From NCBI GenBank assembly GCA_001899635.1, contig MKVQ01000019.1, positions 68,264 through 132,263 of the forward strand: a stretch of 64,000 bases of DNA. Reading direction: 5' to 3'. The notes under the pieces are model-generated. The model was not told the origin of the DNA. It searched no databases and was given only the letters and a program-made list of their open reading frames with translations. This stretch comes from Myxococcales bacterium 68-20. GTDB taxonomy: Bacteria; Myxococcota_A; Polyangia; Polyangiales; Polyangiaceae. A program made the position numbers and the translations under genes. This document shows positions 24,208 through 34,089 of this stretch, in pieces; position 1 is the stretch's first letter; each line of letters starts with the position of its first letter.

Positions 24208-24771
24208 ATGCGGACACCTCTCCTCGCGTGTGGGCTCGCCGTCCTCCTCGGGTGCAGCCGAGAGTCCAATCCGCCCGCGCCTACCTCGACCAGCACCACG
24301 TCGACAGGAACGAGCGCTCCGAACGCACCGGGAGAGCTCGCGGTCGGACAGGCTGCTCCCGACTTCTCGGCGACCGCTCACGACGGCGTCGCGATCAAGC
24401 CGAGCGCGCTCGCGGGCAAGCACCTCGTCCTCTACTTCTATCCGAAGGATGAGACGCCGGGCTGCACGAAGGAGGCGTGCGCGTTCCGCGACGCCTGGAA
24501 AGAGCTCGAGCAGGCGAACGTCGTGCTCGTCGGGCTCTCGACCGACTCGCTCGAGTCGCACAAGAAGTTCGCCGAGAACCACAAGCTGCCGTTCCACCTC
24601 GTGAGCGACGAGGACGGCGCGATCGCGAAGGCGTACGGTGTACCGAGCACCCTGGGACGCCTGGCGCGCCAGACGATCGTGATCGGCCCCGACGGCAAGG
24701 TGAAGAAGATCTACCGCTCCGTCGATGTCTCGCAGCACGCGGCGGAGATCGTCGCCGACGTGAAGTCATGA
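24208..24771 (+). CDS. bcp: Bcp/PrxQ-type peroxiredoxin, lipoprotein
   Basis: 187 residues. A lipoprotein signal ends at Cys (LLACGLAVLLGCS), followed by a Ser/Thr linker and a thioredoxin-fold peroxiredoxin domain. The peroxidatic Cys is in YPKDETPGCTKEACAFRD, with a second Cys five residues on that serves as resolving Cys in many Bcp proteins. It reduces peroxides with thiol donors; the lipid anchor would place it in the periplasm or at a membrane surface. The stop overlaps the next start (ATGA). Confidence 0.93.
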   Translation: MRTPLLACGLAVLLGCSRESNPPAPTSTSTTSTGTSAPNAPGELAVGQAAPDFSATAHDGVAIKPSALAGKHLVLYFYPKDETPGCTKEACAFRDAWKELEQANVVLVGLSTDSLESHKKFAENHKLPFHLVSDEDGAIAKAYGVPSTLGRLARQTIVIGPDGKVKKIYRSVDVSQHAAEIVADVKS

Positions 24772-25091
24772 GGGCGAACCTCGCCGTGCTCGTGGACGGC
24801 GTCGCTCTCCCCGACGACCAGGCGCGCGAGCTCTGGGAACGCTTCAGCACATGGATGGAGGAGCACCGGGGGGATCTCGCCGGATTCGCCGCGCGCGAAG
24901 GATTCGCGAGCATCCACCCCGGCGTCGACGGCGGACGCCCGGTCCTCCTCGCAAGCAAGACCGCCGCCCAGCGTCCCTACGCACCGGCGACCCCGGTCGC
25001 TTCACGCCCAGGGGGCGGGAGCGGTGGATCGGCTGGTCGCCACGAAGGCCCCCGTCGCGACCGGTCGGGCGGTCGGAAATCGCGAAAATGA
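24768..25091 (+). CDS. Small unknown protein coupled to the peroxiredoxin
   Basis: 107 residues. The first ~70 are helical (LPDDQARELWERFSTWMEEH), the rest is Gly/Arg/Ser-rich and probably disordered (GGGSGGSAGRHEG...). No motif recognised. The ATG at 24768 lies in an ATGA overlap with the peroxiredoxin stop, which supports translation and a shared role. Function unknown. Confidence 0.72.
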   Translation: MRANLAVLVDGVALPDDQARELWERFSTWMEEHRGDLAGFAAREGFASIHPGVDGGRPVLLASKTAAQRPYAPATPVASRPGGGSGGSAGRHEGPRRDRSGGRKSRK

Positions 25092-25160
25092 GGGCTTTAC
25101 GGGTAGGACATAGCCCCACAATGTACGGGCCCGACGCTTGCTAAGACCTCGAAAGGAACC

Positions 25161-26018
25161 GTGAGCGCCTCCTTCGAAATCACCTACGCCGCCCATACCT
25201 CCTCGTGCACCTTCCTGCTGGATGCAGAGGGGATCTGCCGGAGGATCGTCGTCGCCCCGAGCAACAAGCGCTCGGTCTCGTCCGCCAAGGGCCGCGACAG
25301 CGCTCGATTGGCCGCCCGCTGCGTGGGCGCTCAATACGTCGCCTCGCTCGACGCCACGGTCTCGGGCATGCTCGCCGAGATGCCGCGCGTCGGCTCCGCG
25401 ATGCTCTTCGCGCGGGTCGACGAGCGCGGTCGCGTCTCGCTCGTGCGTACGGGCATCGTCACCCGTTTCGAGACCCACCGGGCCGAAGATCCGTTCGTCG
25501 AGACCGAGCGCGTGCCGAGCGTGAGCGTCGAGACGTCGGCGCCGGTGCTCGCGCCGTCGGTGCCCACTCCGCGCGCGTCCCACACCGCGCAGATCGCGCA
25601 GGATCCCTACGAAGAGGACGCGATCGACCGGACCCAGCCGATCCAGGCGCTCCGTCCCGGCGTGCTCCGGAGCCTCCACAAGCCCGCCGCGCACGACCTG
25701 CCCATCGACGACGACGTGACGCTCGATCGGACGGCGGAGTACGGATCCGAGCGGGCGACCTTGCCGGCCCCGCGCAACGAGGGCAGCGAGGTCCACGAGG
25801 CGTCCGCGCCGACCCTCCGTCAGCCCCACGGATTCGGGCCGGCTCCCGGCGAGGAGAGCGGCCCGTACGGCCCGTACGGCCGGGCGCCGCTCCCCCGCCA
25901 GACCGCCCCCGAGATGGCCCGGACGGCCGCACCTCGCCACGCCGAGGTCGGACGTTTGCCCCGGCCGGTCGTCCCGGCCCCCGCCGAGCGGGTGGCAGGT
26001 CGCGGCCGGGACCGCTAA
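25161..26018 (+). CDS. Unknown protein with disordered Pro-rich C-terminus
   Basis: 285 residues from a GTG preceded by AAAGGA. The first ~115 residues look globular (SSCTFLLDAEGICRRIVVA, AMLFARVDERGRVSLVRTG) and the rest is rich in Pro, Thr, Asp and Arg with recurrent DRTxPIQ/DRTAEY elements. There is no signal peptide or membrane span. It sits 200 bases upstream of the ATP synthase genes on the same strand. No family recognised. Confidence 0.75.
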   Translation: MSASFEITYAAHTSSCTFLLDAEGICRRIVVAPSNKRSVSSAKGRDSARLAARCVGAQYVASLDATVSGMLAEMPRVGSAMLFARVDERGRVSLVRTGIVTRFETHRAEDPFVETERVPSVSVETSAPVLAPSVPTPRASHTAQIAQDPYEEDAIDRTQPIQALRPGVLRSLHKPAAHDLPIDDDVTLDRTAEYGSERATLPAPRNEGSEVHEASAPTLRQPHGFGPAPGEESGPYGPYGRAPLPRQTAPEMARTAAPRHAEVGRLPRPVVPAPAERVAGRGRDR

Positions 26019-26083
26019 TCGCCCACTTAGGAGGCCCTGGCTGAGTCTCGGAAGCGCGCAGAGATTGCGGCCCGTCCCTCCGT

Positions 26084-26186
26084 TCCGGTTCACCACGGGA
26101 CTCCATGGACATGGGGCGCCGACAATGGTACCTCGCGCGCGTCTCTCCCCTCCGGTTCACGTGGGTCCGTCAGTAGTTATGGACCC
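26084..26186 (+). promoter_or_regulatory. Leader region of the ATP synthase genes
   Basis: The ten bases TCCGGTTCAC are repeated at 26084-26093 and 26151-26160, and GGGTCC (26163-26168) pairs with GGACCC (26181-26186) around a 12-base loop. Both lie just upstream of the first atp gene. A promoter with a regulatory hairpin is plausible; no clear -35/-10 pair could be assigned. Confidence 0.3.
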
Positions 26187-26219
26187 GCTCCCGGGTTGCC
26201 GATCGAGCCACGAGGATCC

Positions 26220-26723
26220 ATGTCGCTGCTCAGCGTGAGCAACACCTTGAACGTCGGACTTCACAGCTCCGGGCTGTCTGAAGGCGGCGTGACTGTCGAT
26301 TTCGACGCCACCCTTGTCGTCCAGATCGTCCTTTTCATCGTCCTTCTCGTCATCCTCAAGCCGCTGCTCTTCGAGCCGATGCTCAAGCTCTTCGAAGAGC
26401 GAGAGAAGCGGATCGAAGGCACCAGGCGCGAGGCGTCGAAGGAGGACGAGCGCTCCGCAAAGGCGCTCGCCAAGTACGAGGCGGCCCTCGCGAAGGCGCG
26501 TGAAGCCGGCGCTGCCGAGCGCGATGCCCTCCGCGCCGAAGGCGTCCGAAAGGAAGCCGAGGTCATGGCCGGCGTCCGGTCCGCCACAGCCACCACGATC
26601 GAGCAAGGCCGTGCCGCGCTCGCCGGCGAGGCCAAGCGAACGCGCGCGGAGCTCGCCACGGAAGCCGCCGTCCTCGGACGCACGATCGCGTCGCAGGTGC
26701 TCGGCCGCGAGGTGTCCCAATGA
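26220..26723 (+). CDS. atpF': ATP synthase F0, subunit b' (b-type)
   Basis: 167 residues. One N-terminal membrane span (LVVQIVLFIVLLVILKPLLF) is followed by a long charged helix (FEEREKRIEGTRREASKEDE) up to the end, the hallmark of b/b' stalk subunits. It lacks a signal peptide, unlike the second b-type gene. It forms the peripheral stalk with b and delta. The start at 26220 follows GAGG. ATGA overlap with the next gene. Confidence 0.92.
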   Translation: MSLLSVSNTLNVGLHSSGLSEGGVTVDFDATLVVQIVLFIVLLVILKPLLFEPMLKLFEEREKRIEGTRREASKEDERSAKALAKYEAALAKAREAGAAERDALRAEGVRKEAEVMAGVRSATATTIEQGRAALAGEAKRTRAELATEAAVLGRTIASQVLGREVSQ

Positions 26724-27478
26724 TCGCTCGCCAGAATATCCGCATCCTCTTTGCCGCCGGTCTCGTCTCGGCCGCGGCGCTCCTCACCACGGTCGCGTTT
26801 GCTCAGGGCCACGACGAGCCGAGCCAGGCGGCCGGCGAGCATGGCGCGGCCCACGCCGACGATCACGGCGCCGGCCACGCGGACGCGCACGGCGGCGGGC
26901 ACCACGGCCCCGCGCCCATGAACTGGACGGACCTGTCGGACAAGAGCCGGCCGGCGTTCATCGCGCTGCTGATCAACTTCGGCGTGCTTGCCACGCTCTA
27001 CTACACGATCGGCAAGAAGCCGGTGGTGGAGGGGCTCAAGCAGCGCCGCGTCAACATCGGCAAGGACATCGAGGACGCGAGCAAGATGCTCGCGGAGGCG
27101 AAGGAACGCGCCAAGAAGTACCAGGCCGACCTCAAGAACGCCGACGCCGACGCCGAGACCGCGAAGGCCGCGCTCGTCGCCGCCGGAAAGGGCGAGGCCG
27201 ATCGCCTCCTCCTCGACACCGAGGAGCGCGCCGAGCGCATGAAGCGCGACGCCGAACGCCTCGTCGAACAGGAGAAGAAGCAGCTCGAGCACGACCTGCT
27301 CCTCGAGACGATCGAGCTCGCGGTGACGCAGGCGCATCAGGTCCTCGAGAAGAGCGCGACCCCAGAGGATCACGCCCGTCTCGCCAATGAGCTCCTCGCC
27401 GAGCTCGCGAAGAAGCCTGCCGCTCCCCGCGTGGGCGCGCAGACCAGCACCGCGCCGCAGGCTGGAGGTGTCGCTTGA
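26720..27478 (+). CDS. atpF: ATP synthase F0, subunit b with signal peptide and His-rich leader
   Basis: 252 residues, long for subunit b (usually ~160). The first ~28 residues look like a cleavable signal peptide (LFAAGLVSAAALLTTVAFAQ), followed by a His/Ala/Gly/Asp-rich stretch with about ten His (for example GHADAHGGGHHG), then the normal membrane span (FIALLINFGVLATLYYTIG) and a coiled-coil stalk. Signal-bearing b subunits are known in some delta-proteobacterial lineages. The extra His-rich segment would sit in the periplasm. The next gene starts in a TTGA overlap. Confidence 0.92.
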   Translation: MIARQNIRILFAAGLVSAAALLTTVAFAQGHDEPSQAAGEHGAAHADDHGAGHADAHGGGHHGPAPMNWTDLSDKSRPAFIALLINFGVLATLYYTIGKKPVVEGLKQRRVNIGKDIEDASKMLAEAKERAKKYQADLKNADADAETAKAALVAAGKGEADRLLLDTEERAERMKRDAERLVEQEKKQLEHDLLLETIELAVTQAHQVLEKSATPEDHARLANELLAELAKKPAAPRVGAQTSTAPQAGGVA

Positions 27479-28017
27479 TCCCCGGAGTCATTGCCCGCCG
27501 CTACGCGACCGCGCTCCTCGAGCTCGGGAGCGAGACGAACCAGCTCGACGCCCTCGTCGACGAGCTGCAGCGCGCCGCGCAGGCGTTCGAGCTGAGCGCG
27601 GAGCTCCGCACCGCGCTCGCCGATCCGCTCATCCCGGTGCAGGCGAAGCACGAGATCATCCGTGAGGTCGCGACGCTCCTCACGCTCGGACAGGTGACGA
27701 AGAACGCGCTCGCGCTCCTCGTCGACCGCCGCCGCATCAAGGCGCTGCCTGCCATCGCGCAGGAGCTCCGCACGATGGCGGACGACAAGCGCGGTATCCT
27801 CCGCGCCGAGGTCCTCACCGCGATGCCGCTCCCCGAGGAGTACTTCACTCAGCTCCAGCAGCAGCTCGAGCGCGTCACCGGCCGCCGGATTGCGCTCGAC
27901 CGCAAGCTCGACCCCAGCCTCATTTCGGGGGTCGTGGCCCGCGTCGGCGACACCGTCTACGACGGCTCGCTCATCGCCCGCCTCCGCAAGATGAAGGAGA
28001 CGATGCTCCCGAACTGA
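27475..28017 (+). CDS. atpH: ATP synthase F1, subunit delta
   Basis: 180 residues, usual length. It begins [17 protein letters not shown], a typical delta N-terminus, and the C-terminal domain contains [18 protein letters not shown]-like and [13 protein letters not shown] ends. It links the stalk to the alpha3beta3 head. The start is the TTG at 27475 in a TTGA overlap with atpF. Confidence 0.93.
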   Translation: MIPGVIARRYATALLELGSETNQLDALVDELQRAAQAFELSAELRTALADPLIPVQAKHEIIREVATLLTLGQVTKNALALLVDRRRIKALPAIAQELRTMADDKRGILRAEVLTAMPLPEEYFTQLQQQLERVTGRRIALDRKLDPSLISGVVARVGDTVYDGSLIARLRKMKETMLPN

Positions 28018-28096
28018 TCGCGGAGCCGTTCTCGCCTTTCAAAGAGTTTCGTTCCCCCCGCCGCTCGATTCGCGGCAATCAGAGGAAGACCCGACC

Positions 28097-29773
<1,677 letters not shown>

Positions 29774-29779
29774 TCGGCG

Positions 29780-30703
29780 ATGCCGTCTCTGAAGACGATT
29801 CGTAAGCGGATCACCAGCGTCAAGGCGACGCAGAAGATCACGCGCGCGATGAAGATGGTTGCTGGCGCGCGGCTCAACCGCGCCCAGCAGCGCATCACGG
29901 CGCTCCGACCGTACGCGCTCAAGGTCCACGAGATCCTCGAGGACGTCGCGGCGTCGATGGCCGAGCGCCAGTCGGACGCCGACGACCCGAACCGCGTCCA
30001 GTCGCTCCACCCGCTCCTCCTGCGTCGCGAGGAGAAGAACGTCCTCTACATCGTCATGTCCGGCGATCGCGGCCTGTGCGGCGCGTTCAACACGAACGTG
30101 AACAAGGCGGCCGAGCGCGCGTGGAAGGCGAAGGAGGCCGAAGGGATCGAGGTGTCGTTCGCCACGGCGGGCCGCAAGTGCCGCGAGTACCTCTCGCGCC
30201 GCAAGGGCGTCGTCGCGAAGGACTTCCCTCGCCTCCTCGACGGCCTCGACATCTCGAAGGCCCGCAAGGTCGGCGAGTACGTCACCGCCAAGTTCGCGCG
30301 CGGCGAGGTCGACGCGGTCTACCTCGTCTACAACGAGTTCAAGAGCGCGATGACGCAGAAGCCGACGGTGGAGCTCCTCCTCCCGCCGCCCGAGCGTCCG
30401 GAGACGGCGGGGCACTCGCCTACGAAGGACACGGGTGTCACGCCCACGTTCGGCTTCGAGCCGAACGAGCAGATCGTGCTCGAACGCCTCATCCCGATGT
30501 ACGTCGAGATCTCGATCTACCGCGCGCTCCTCGAGACGCAGGCGGGCTTCTTCGGCGCGCAGATGACGTCGATGGATGCCGCCACGCGGAACGCGAAGGA
30601 CATGATCGGGCGCCTCTCGCTCCAGTACAACCGAGCGCGTCAGGCGGCGATCACCAAGGAGCTCATGGAGATCATCGGCGGCGCCGAGGCCCTCAAGGAC
30701 TGA
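29780..30703 (+). CDS. atpG: ATP synthase F1, subunit gamma
   Basis: 307 residues, slightly long. The conserved N-terminal helix TIRKRITSVKATQKITRAMK, the GDRGLCGAFN segment and the C-terminal helix DAATRNAKDMIGRLSLQYNR are present. A short insertion rich in Pro/Thr (PPPERPETAGHSPTKDTG) lies before the last helix. It is the rotor shaft of F1. The usual next genes, atpD and atpC, are absent: a membrane protein of unrelated type follows. Confidence 0.97.
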   Translation: MPSLKTIRKRITSVKATQKITRAMKMVAGARLNRAQQRITALRPYALKVHEILEDVAASMAERQSDADDPNRVQSLHPLLLRREEKNVLYIVMSGDRGLCGAFNTNVNKAAERAWKAKEAEGIEVSFATAGRKCREYLSRRKGVVAKDFPRLLDGLDISKARKVGEYVTAKFARGEVDAVYLVYNEFKSAMTQKPTVELLLPPPERPETAGHSPTKDTGVTPTFGFEPNEQIVLERLIPMYVEISIYRALLETQAGFFGAQMTSMDAATRNAKDMIGRLSLQYNRARQAAITKELMEIIGGAEALKD

Positions 30704-30740
30704 GCGCGGCGCCGGAAACGGCTCACCACTCTCTGTCTTG

Positions 30741-30754
30741 GCCGGTGCGCCGGC
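30741..30754 (+). terminator. Weak hairpin after atpG
   Basis: GCCGG (30741-30745) pairs with CCGGC (30750-30754) around a 4-base loop, 38 bases after the atpG stop. There is no T-run. It is the only hairpin near the end of the atp genes and a weak terminator candidate. Confidence 0.25.
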
Positions 30755-30905
30755 AGTCGGCGACGTACGGTTCAACCTGCGTCGCCGACGCGCTTTTGTG
30801 GCGTACGGAGCCGCGGCCGCTCATCGTTCTTCCAGCCGAACGCTCTGGCCGGGTAACGGCGCTAATTCCCACACGCACCTTCCCGTATCTCAATAGAAGA
30901 GGTTT

Positions 30906-30938
30906 CGAGCCGGGAGTCCGTGGCGGGCTTCCGGCTCG
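30906..30938 (+). promoter_or_regulatory. Hairpin in the leader of the next gene
   Basis: CGAGCCGG (30906-30913) and CCGGCTCG (30931-30938) form a perfect 8-bp stem with a 17-base loop, ending 18 bases before the ATG at 30957. It could occlude or expose the ribosome site, or act as terminator for the atp transcript. Confidence 0.25.
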
Positions 30939-30956
30939 ATCCCTCGCCGACCGGCC

Positions 30957-31472
30957 ATGAAGCGCCTCGAGAGACGAGTCAGCACCACGCGCGCCGTCGA
31001 GCCCGATGCGGTCCGTGACATGCGTAGTGACCTCCGCATGCTCGTCGCCCTCGAGTGGATCCAGAGCGCCCTCGGGATCGCTCTGCTCGCGGCCGTCTTG
31101 GTCCGGAGCGTCATCGTTGCCGAGGACAACGCGGAGGCGATCGCTCTCACGATCGCGGGCCTCCTGGCGATGGTGCTCTTCACGCTCGCCCTGCGGATCC
31201 GGATGGGGCACGAGTCGCTTCGGCGTGACGTTCAGGAGCTCGAGATCCGTAGCCGGCTCGAGGCTCGGACGTCCGAAGACGAGGCCTCGCCCTACCGTGG
31301 CCGTTGCATCCCGCGAGAGCCGGTCCCCGACCAGCGCCAGCATCGAATGAGCGGCTTCGCTCGTCGATTCATGACGCGCGTCCGGGTGGAAAGCGCTCCT
31401 GTCGAGACGGGCGAGCACGGCGACCGCTCCGCGGATGGCGCCTCGCGTGCGGCTATGCGGCGGAGCGCATGA
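30957..31472 (+). CDS. Small two-span membrane protein, unknown
   Basis: 171 residues. Two membrane spans are clear (LGIALLAAVLVRSVIVAE... and ALTIAGLLAMVLFTLAL) after a basic 30-residue N-terminus, followed by an Arg/Glu-rich cytoplasmic tail of ~90 residues. No family recognised. It follows the atp genes after ~250 bases. Its last 20 bases overlap the end of the convergent VWA gene, which is unusual; the tail of this protein may therefore be poorly conserved. Confidence 0.62.
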   Translation: MKRLERRVSTTRAVEPDAVRDMRSDLRMLVALEWIQSALGIALLAAVLVRSVIVAEDNAEAIALTIAGLLAMVLFTLALRIRMGHESLRRDVQELEIRSRLEARTSEDEASPYRGRCIPREPVPDQRQHRMSGFARRFMTRVRVESAPVETGEHGDRSADGASRAAMRRSA

Positions 31473-34089
31473 CGGTCGGCGCTGCACCCGGCATCTGATC
31501 GAGCAGGCTCGCCACGCGCCGATCGCGGCGCGGTGCGCCGAGGCGACGCAAGACGAGATCGACGACGACGAGAGCGGCGGCGACGACGAGCGCGTACGGC
31601 CACGTCGGCGCGAGCTCGGGCGCCGGCCGCGGCGTCCGGGAGAGCGTCGCTGCCGGCGAAGGCATGACCCGCCCGCCGGCGATGTTCGCCAGCTCCGCGG
31701 CGAGCCGCTCGTCGGCGCCGCCACCGGCCAGCTCCGAAGCGCGGTCCTCACGACCGACGGCCTCCGCCATCAGCGCTCCCCGCGCGTCCCGCGCCCGCAT
31801 GATGACGATCGGCTCTCCCGTCCCGCGGCCTCGCGCGGTCCATCGCCCCGGGCCGCGCTGCTCGAGGCGCATCGCGATCTTGTGTGAGGCCCCACCCTTG
31901 TCGACGCCGAATACGTCGATCGCCTTCGGAGCGGCGCTCTCCGGAGCGTCGGGCGGCAACTCGATGTCGACCTCGACGACGCGGTCCTTGATCCGGACGA
32001 CGGCGTCGGCGCGCCGGGCGTCGTTCTGGCGGAGGAGGAAGCGGACGGTCTGGCGGAGGACCTTCGCGGCCTCGGTGGACGATGCCCACGCGCCTCCCCA
32101 CCCGTCGGCGAAGTCCGTCGTGATCGCGCCGGCCTTGCCGAGGCCGTAGCGCCACGTCGCGAGCATCGGCCGCCCTTCGGGCCGTGCGCCGTCCGCGAGG
32201 AGCAGCGCGGTATCCGCGCCCACACGTCGTCCTGTCTCGACGTAGGCAGCGAGCTCCGGGAGCTTCAAGGCGTCGACTCCCTCGAGCGCGGGATGCGGGC
32301 CGGCCGACGACACCGTCGTCTTCCTCTCGCGGAGGTTCGATTGCGCGAGCACGCGCGTCTCGGAGAGGAAGATGCGACGCAGATCGGTACCCTCGCTCGT
32401 GATGTAGAAGCGACCGCCGGCGGACGCAGCCACGCGACGGAGGAACGCGGTGTCCTTCGCCGCTTCCTCGCCGATGCCGACGACCGTGGTGGTGATCCCC
32501 TTCACACGCGCCTCTTTCGCGAGGGTCTCGGCGGACTTCTTCCCGCCGCAGTCGCCCTCGAACGGACAGTTCTCGAACTGCTCTTCGCTGTCGCTCGTGT
32601 CGCTGAAGAGGATCATGTGGCGGATCGGGGTCTTCGCCCGCTCGAGCGCCGCGTAAGCGTCACGCATCGCGGTGTAGACGTAGATGCCGCCTCCGCCTGC
32701 GGTCACGCGGCGGACCGCTGGGCGGAGCTCGGCGAGGCGTTCCTGAGGTCCGAGCGGGACGTCCCAGTGGGTCTCCGTGTCGACGCTCGCGATCGCGACC
32801 TGATCGGTGGGTCGAAGCACCTCGGCGGCCGCGAGCGATGCCTCGATCGCGAGCTCGATCTTGGTGTGCCCACCGACCTGCATCGCCATCGAGCCGGAGC
32901 GGTCGAGCATGATCGCAAGCGAGACGGGCGGGTCTTCGACGTGACCTCGATCCTCGATCTCGACGGGGATCACGCGCGCGAGCGGCGTGCCGGCATACTC
33001 GGGCGCGAGCCCGAAGACGCCGCCGGTGACGAGCAGCCCGCCTCCCTGTTGCACGTACGCGACGAGCGAAGCCTGCGCCGTACGCGTGAGCCCGGCATCG
33101 TCCGTCGCCGCGCCGCTCACACGCACGTCCGCGAGGACGACGAGATCGGCGCCGGTGTACGACGATGGATCGGCGGCGCGCTCGATCGGTAGCGCGCGCG
33201 CGTCGAGCCCACTCTCCGACAGCGCGGCCGCGAGCACCGGAGGGATGTCCCCCGTTGGCGAGAAGACGGCCGCATACGCCTTCCCTTCGACGCTCACCGC
33301 GGTCAGCATCGACGCTTCCTGCTCCTTGGAGTCGCCATCTCCCGGCGCGGGTCCCCAGCGGCGCGACGGCCCGTCCTTCACCTCGTAGACGTGAACGCCG
33401 GGCGGCGGATCGGGGTCGAGCAGCTCGACGGTGCGTTCGCTTCCGTCGCCTAGGTACTCGACACGGGGAGGCATCGAGACGCCGTCGCGTGTCCATTGGA
33501 GGACGACGGGAGTCTGATGACGGATCCCCACGTCGAGAGCGACCGGTTGATGTTCCGCCACGTGCGATGCGCGCGGCTTCAGGGCCGTCAGCGTCGGCAC
33601 GGCGGGTACCTCTCCGGCGATCGGTACGACGTCGACGCGGACGCCCATCTCCGCCGCACGTCGAGCCTCGCTGGAGGCATCGCCGCGCGTCGGGCGTGCG
33701 TCCGTCAGGAGGACGATCGTGCGATGCCCTTCGCTCGGAAGCGCCCCCAGCGCGAGTCGCATGGCGCCCGCGAGATCGCTCGCACCGGGCTCGCTCCCGT
33801 CACCGACGACGGGCGCTCGAGCCGTCCCGACCGGGGCTACGACCTCCGCTCGTCCGTCGAACGCGATGACACCACATCGCACGCCGTCGTCCGCCGCCGG
33901 CCATGCCTTCGAGAGGTACTCGTTGGCCTCCTCCAGGCCGCCATGGCCGATGCTGGCCGAGCGATCGACGACATAGACGACGGAACGCGCGCTGCTCGGC
34001 TTCTTCCTCGGCTGGAGCCAGGGCGAGACCGCTACGATCGCGATCGCGAGGATGCGGACGACGAGGCTCATCACACGGAGCGGAGTCAT
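31453..34089 (-). CDS. Large membrane-anchored protein with two von Willebrand A domains
   Basis: 878 residues. An N-terminal span (LRVMSLVVRILAIAIVAVSP) precedes a first VWA domain with MIDAS DRSAS (VVYVVDRSASIGHGG) and LTDARPTRG. The middle resembles a class-I amidotransferase-like fold (GADLVVLADV; VQQGGGLLVTGG), followed by a second VWA domain with DRSGS (LAIMLDRSGSMAMQ), and near the C-terminus another span (YALVVAAALVVVDLVLR). Two metal-binding adhesion domains suggest an extracytoplasmic scaffold. The start overlaps the stop of the BatA-like gene (ATGA). Function unknown, probably with MoxR. Confidence 0.9.
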   Translation of the reverse strand: MTPLRVMSLVVRILAIAIVAVSPWLQPRKKPSSARSVVYVVDRSASIGHGGLEEANEYLSKAWPAADDGVRCGVIAFDGRAEVVAPVGTARAPVVGDGSEPGASDLAGAMRLALGALPSEGHRTIVLLTDARPTRGDASSEARRAAEMGVRVDVVPIAGEVPAVPTLTALKPRASHVAEHQPVALDVGIRHQTPVVLQWTRDGVSMPPRVEYLGDGSERTVELLDPDPPPGVHVYEVKDGPSRRWGPAPGDGDSKEQEASMLTAVSVEGKAYAAVFSPTGDIPPVLAAALSESGLDARALPIERAADPSSYTGADLVVLADVRVSGAATDDAGLTRTAQASLVAYVQQGGGLLVTGGVFGLAPEYAGTPLARVIPVEIEDRGHVEDPPVSLAIMLDRSGSMAMQVGGHTKIELAIEASLAAAEVLRPTDQVAIASVDTETHWDVPLGPQERLAELRPAVRRVTAGGGGIYVYTAMRDAYAALERAKTPIRHMILFSDTSDSEEQFENCPFEGDCGGKKSAETLAKEARVKGITTTVVGIGEEAAKDTAFLRRVAASAGGRFYITSEGTDLRRIFLSETRVLAQSNLRERKTTVSSAGPHPALEGVDALKLPELAAYVETGRRVGADTALLLADGARPEGRPMLATWRYGLGKAGAITTDFADGWGGAWASSTEAAKVLRQTVRFLLRQNDARRADAVVRIKDRVVEVDIELPPDAPESAAPKAIDVFGVDKGGASHKIAMRLEQRGPGRWTARGRGTGEPIVIMRARDARGALMAEAVGREDRASELAGGGADERLAAELANIAGGRVMPSPAATLSRTPRPAPELAPTWPYALVVAAALVVVDLVLRRLGAPRRDRRVASLLDQMPGAAPTVMRSAA

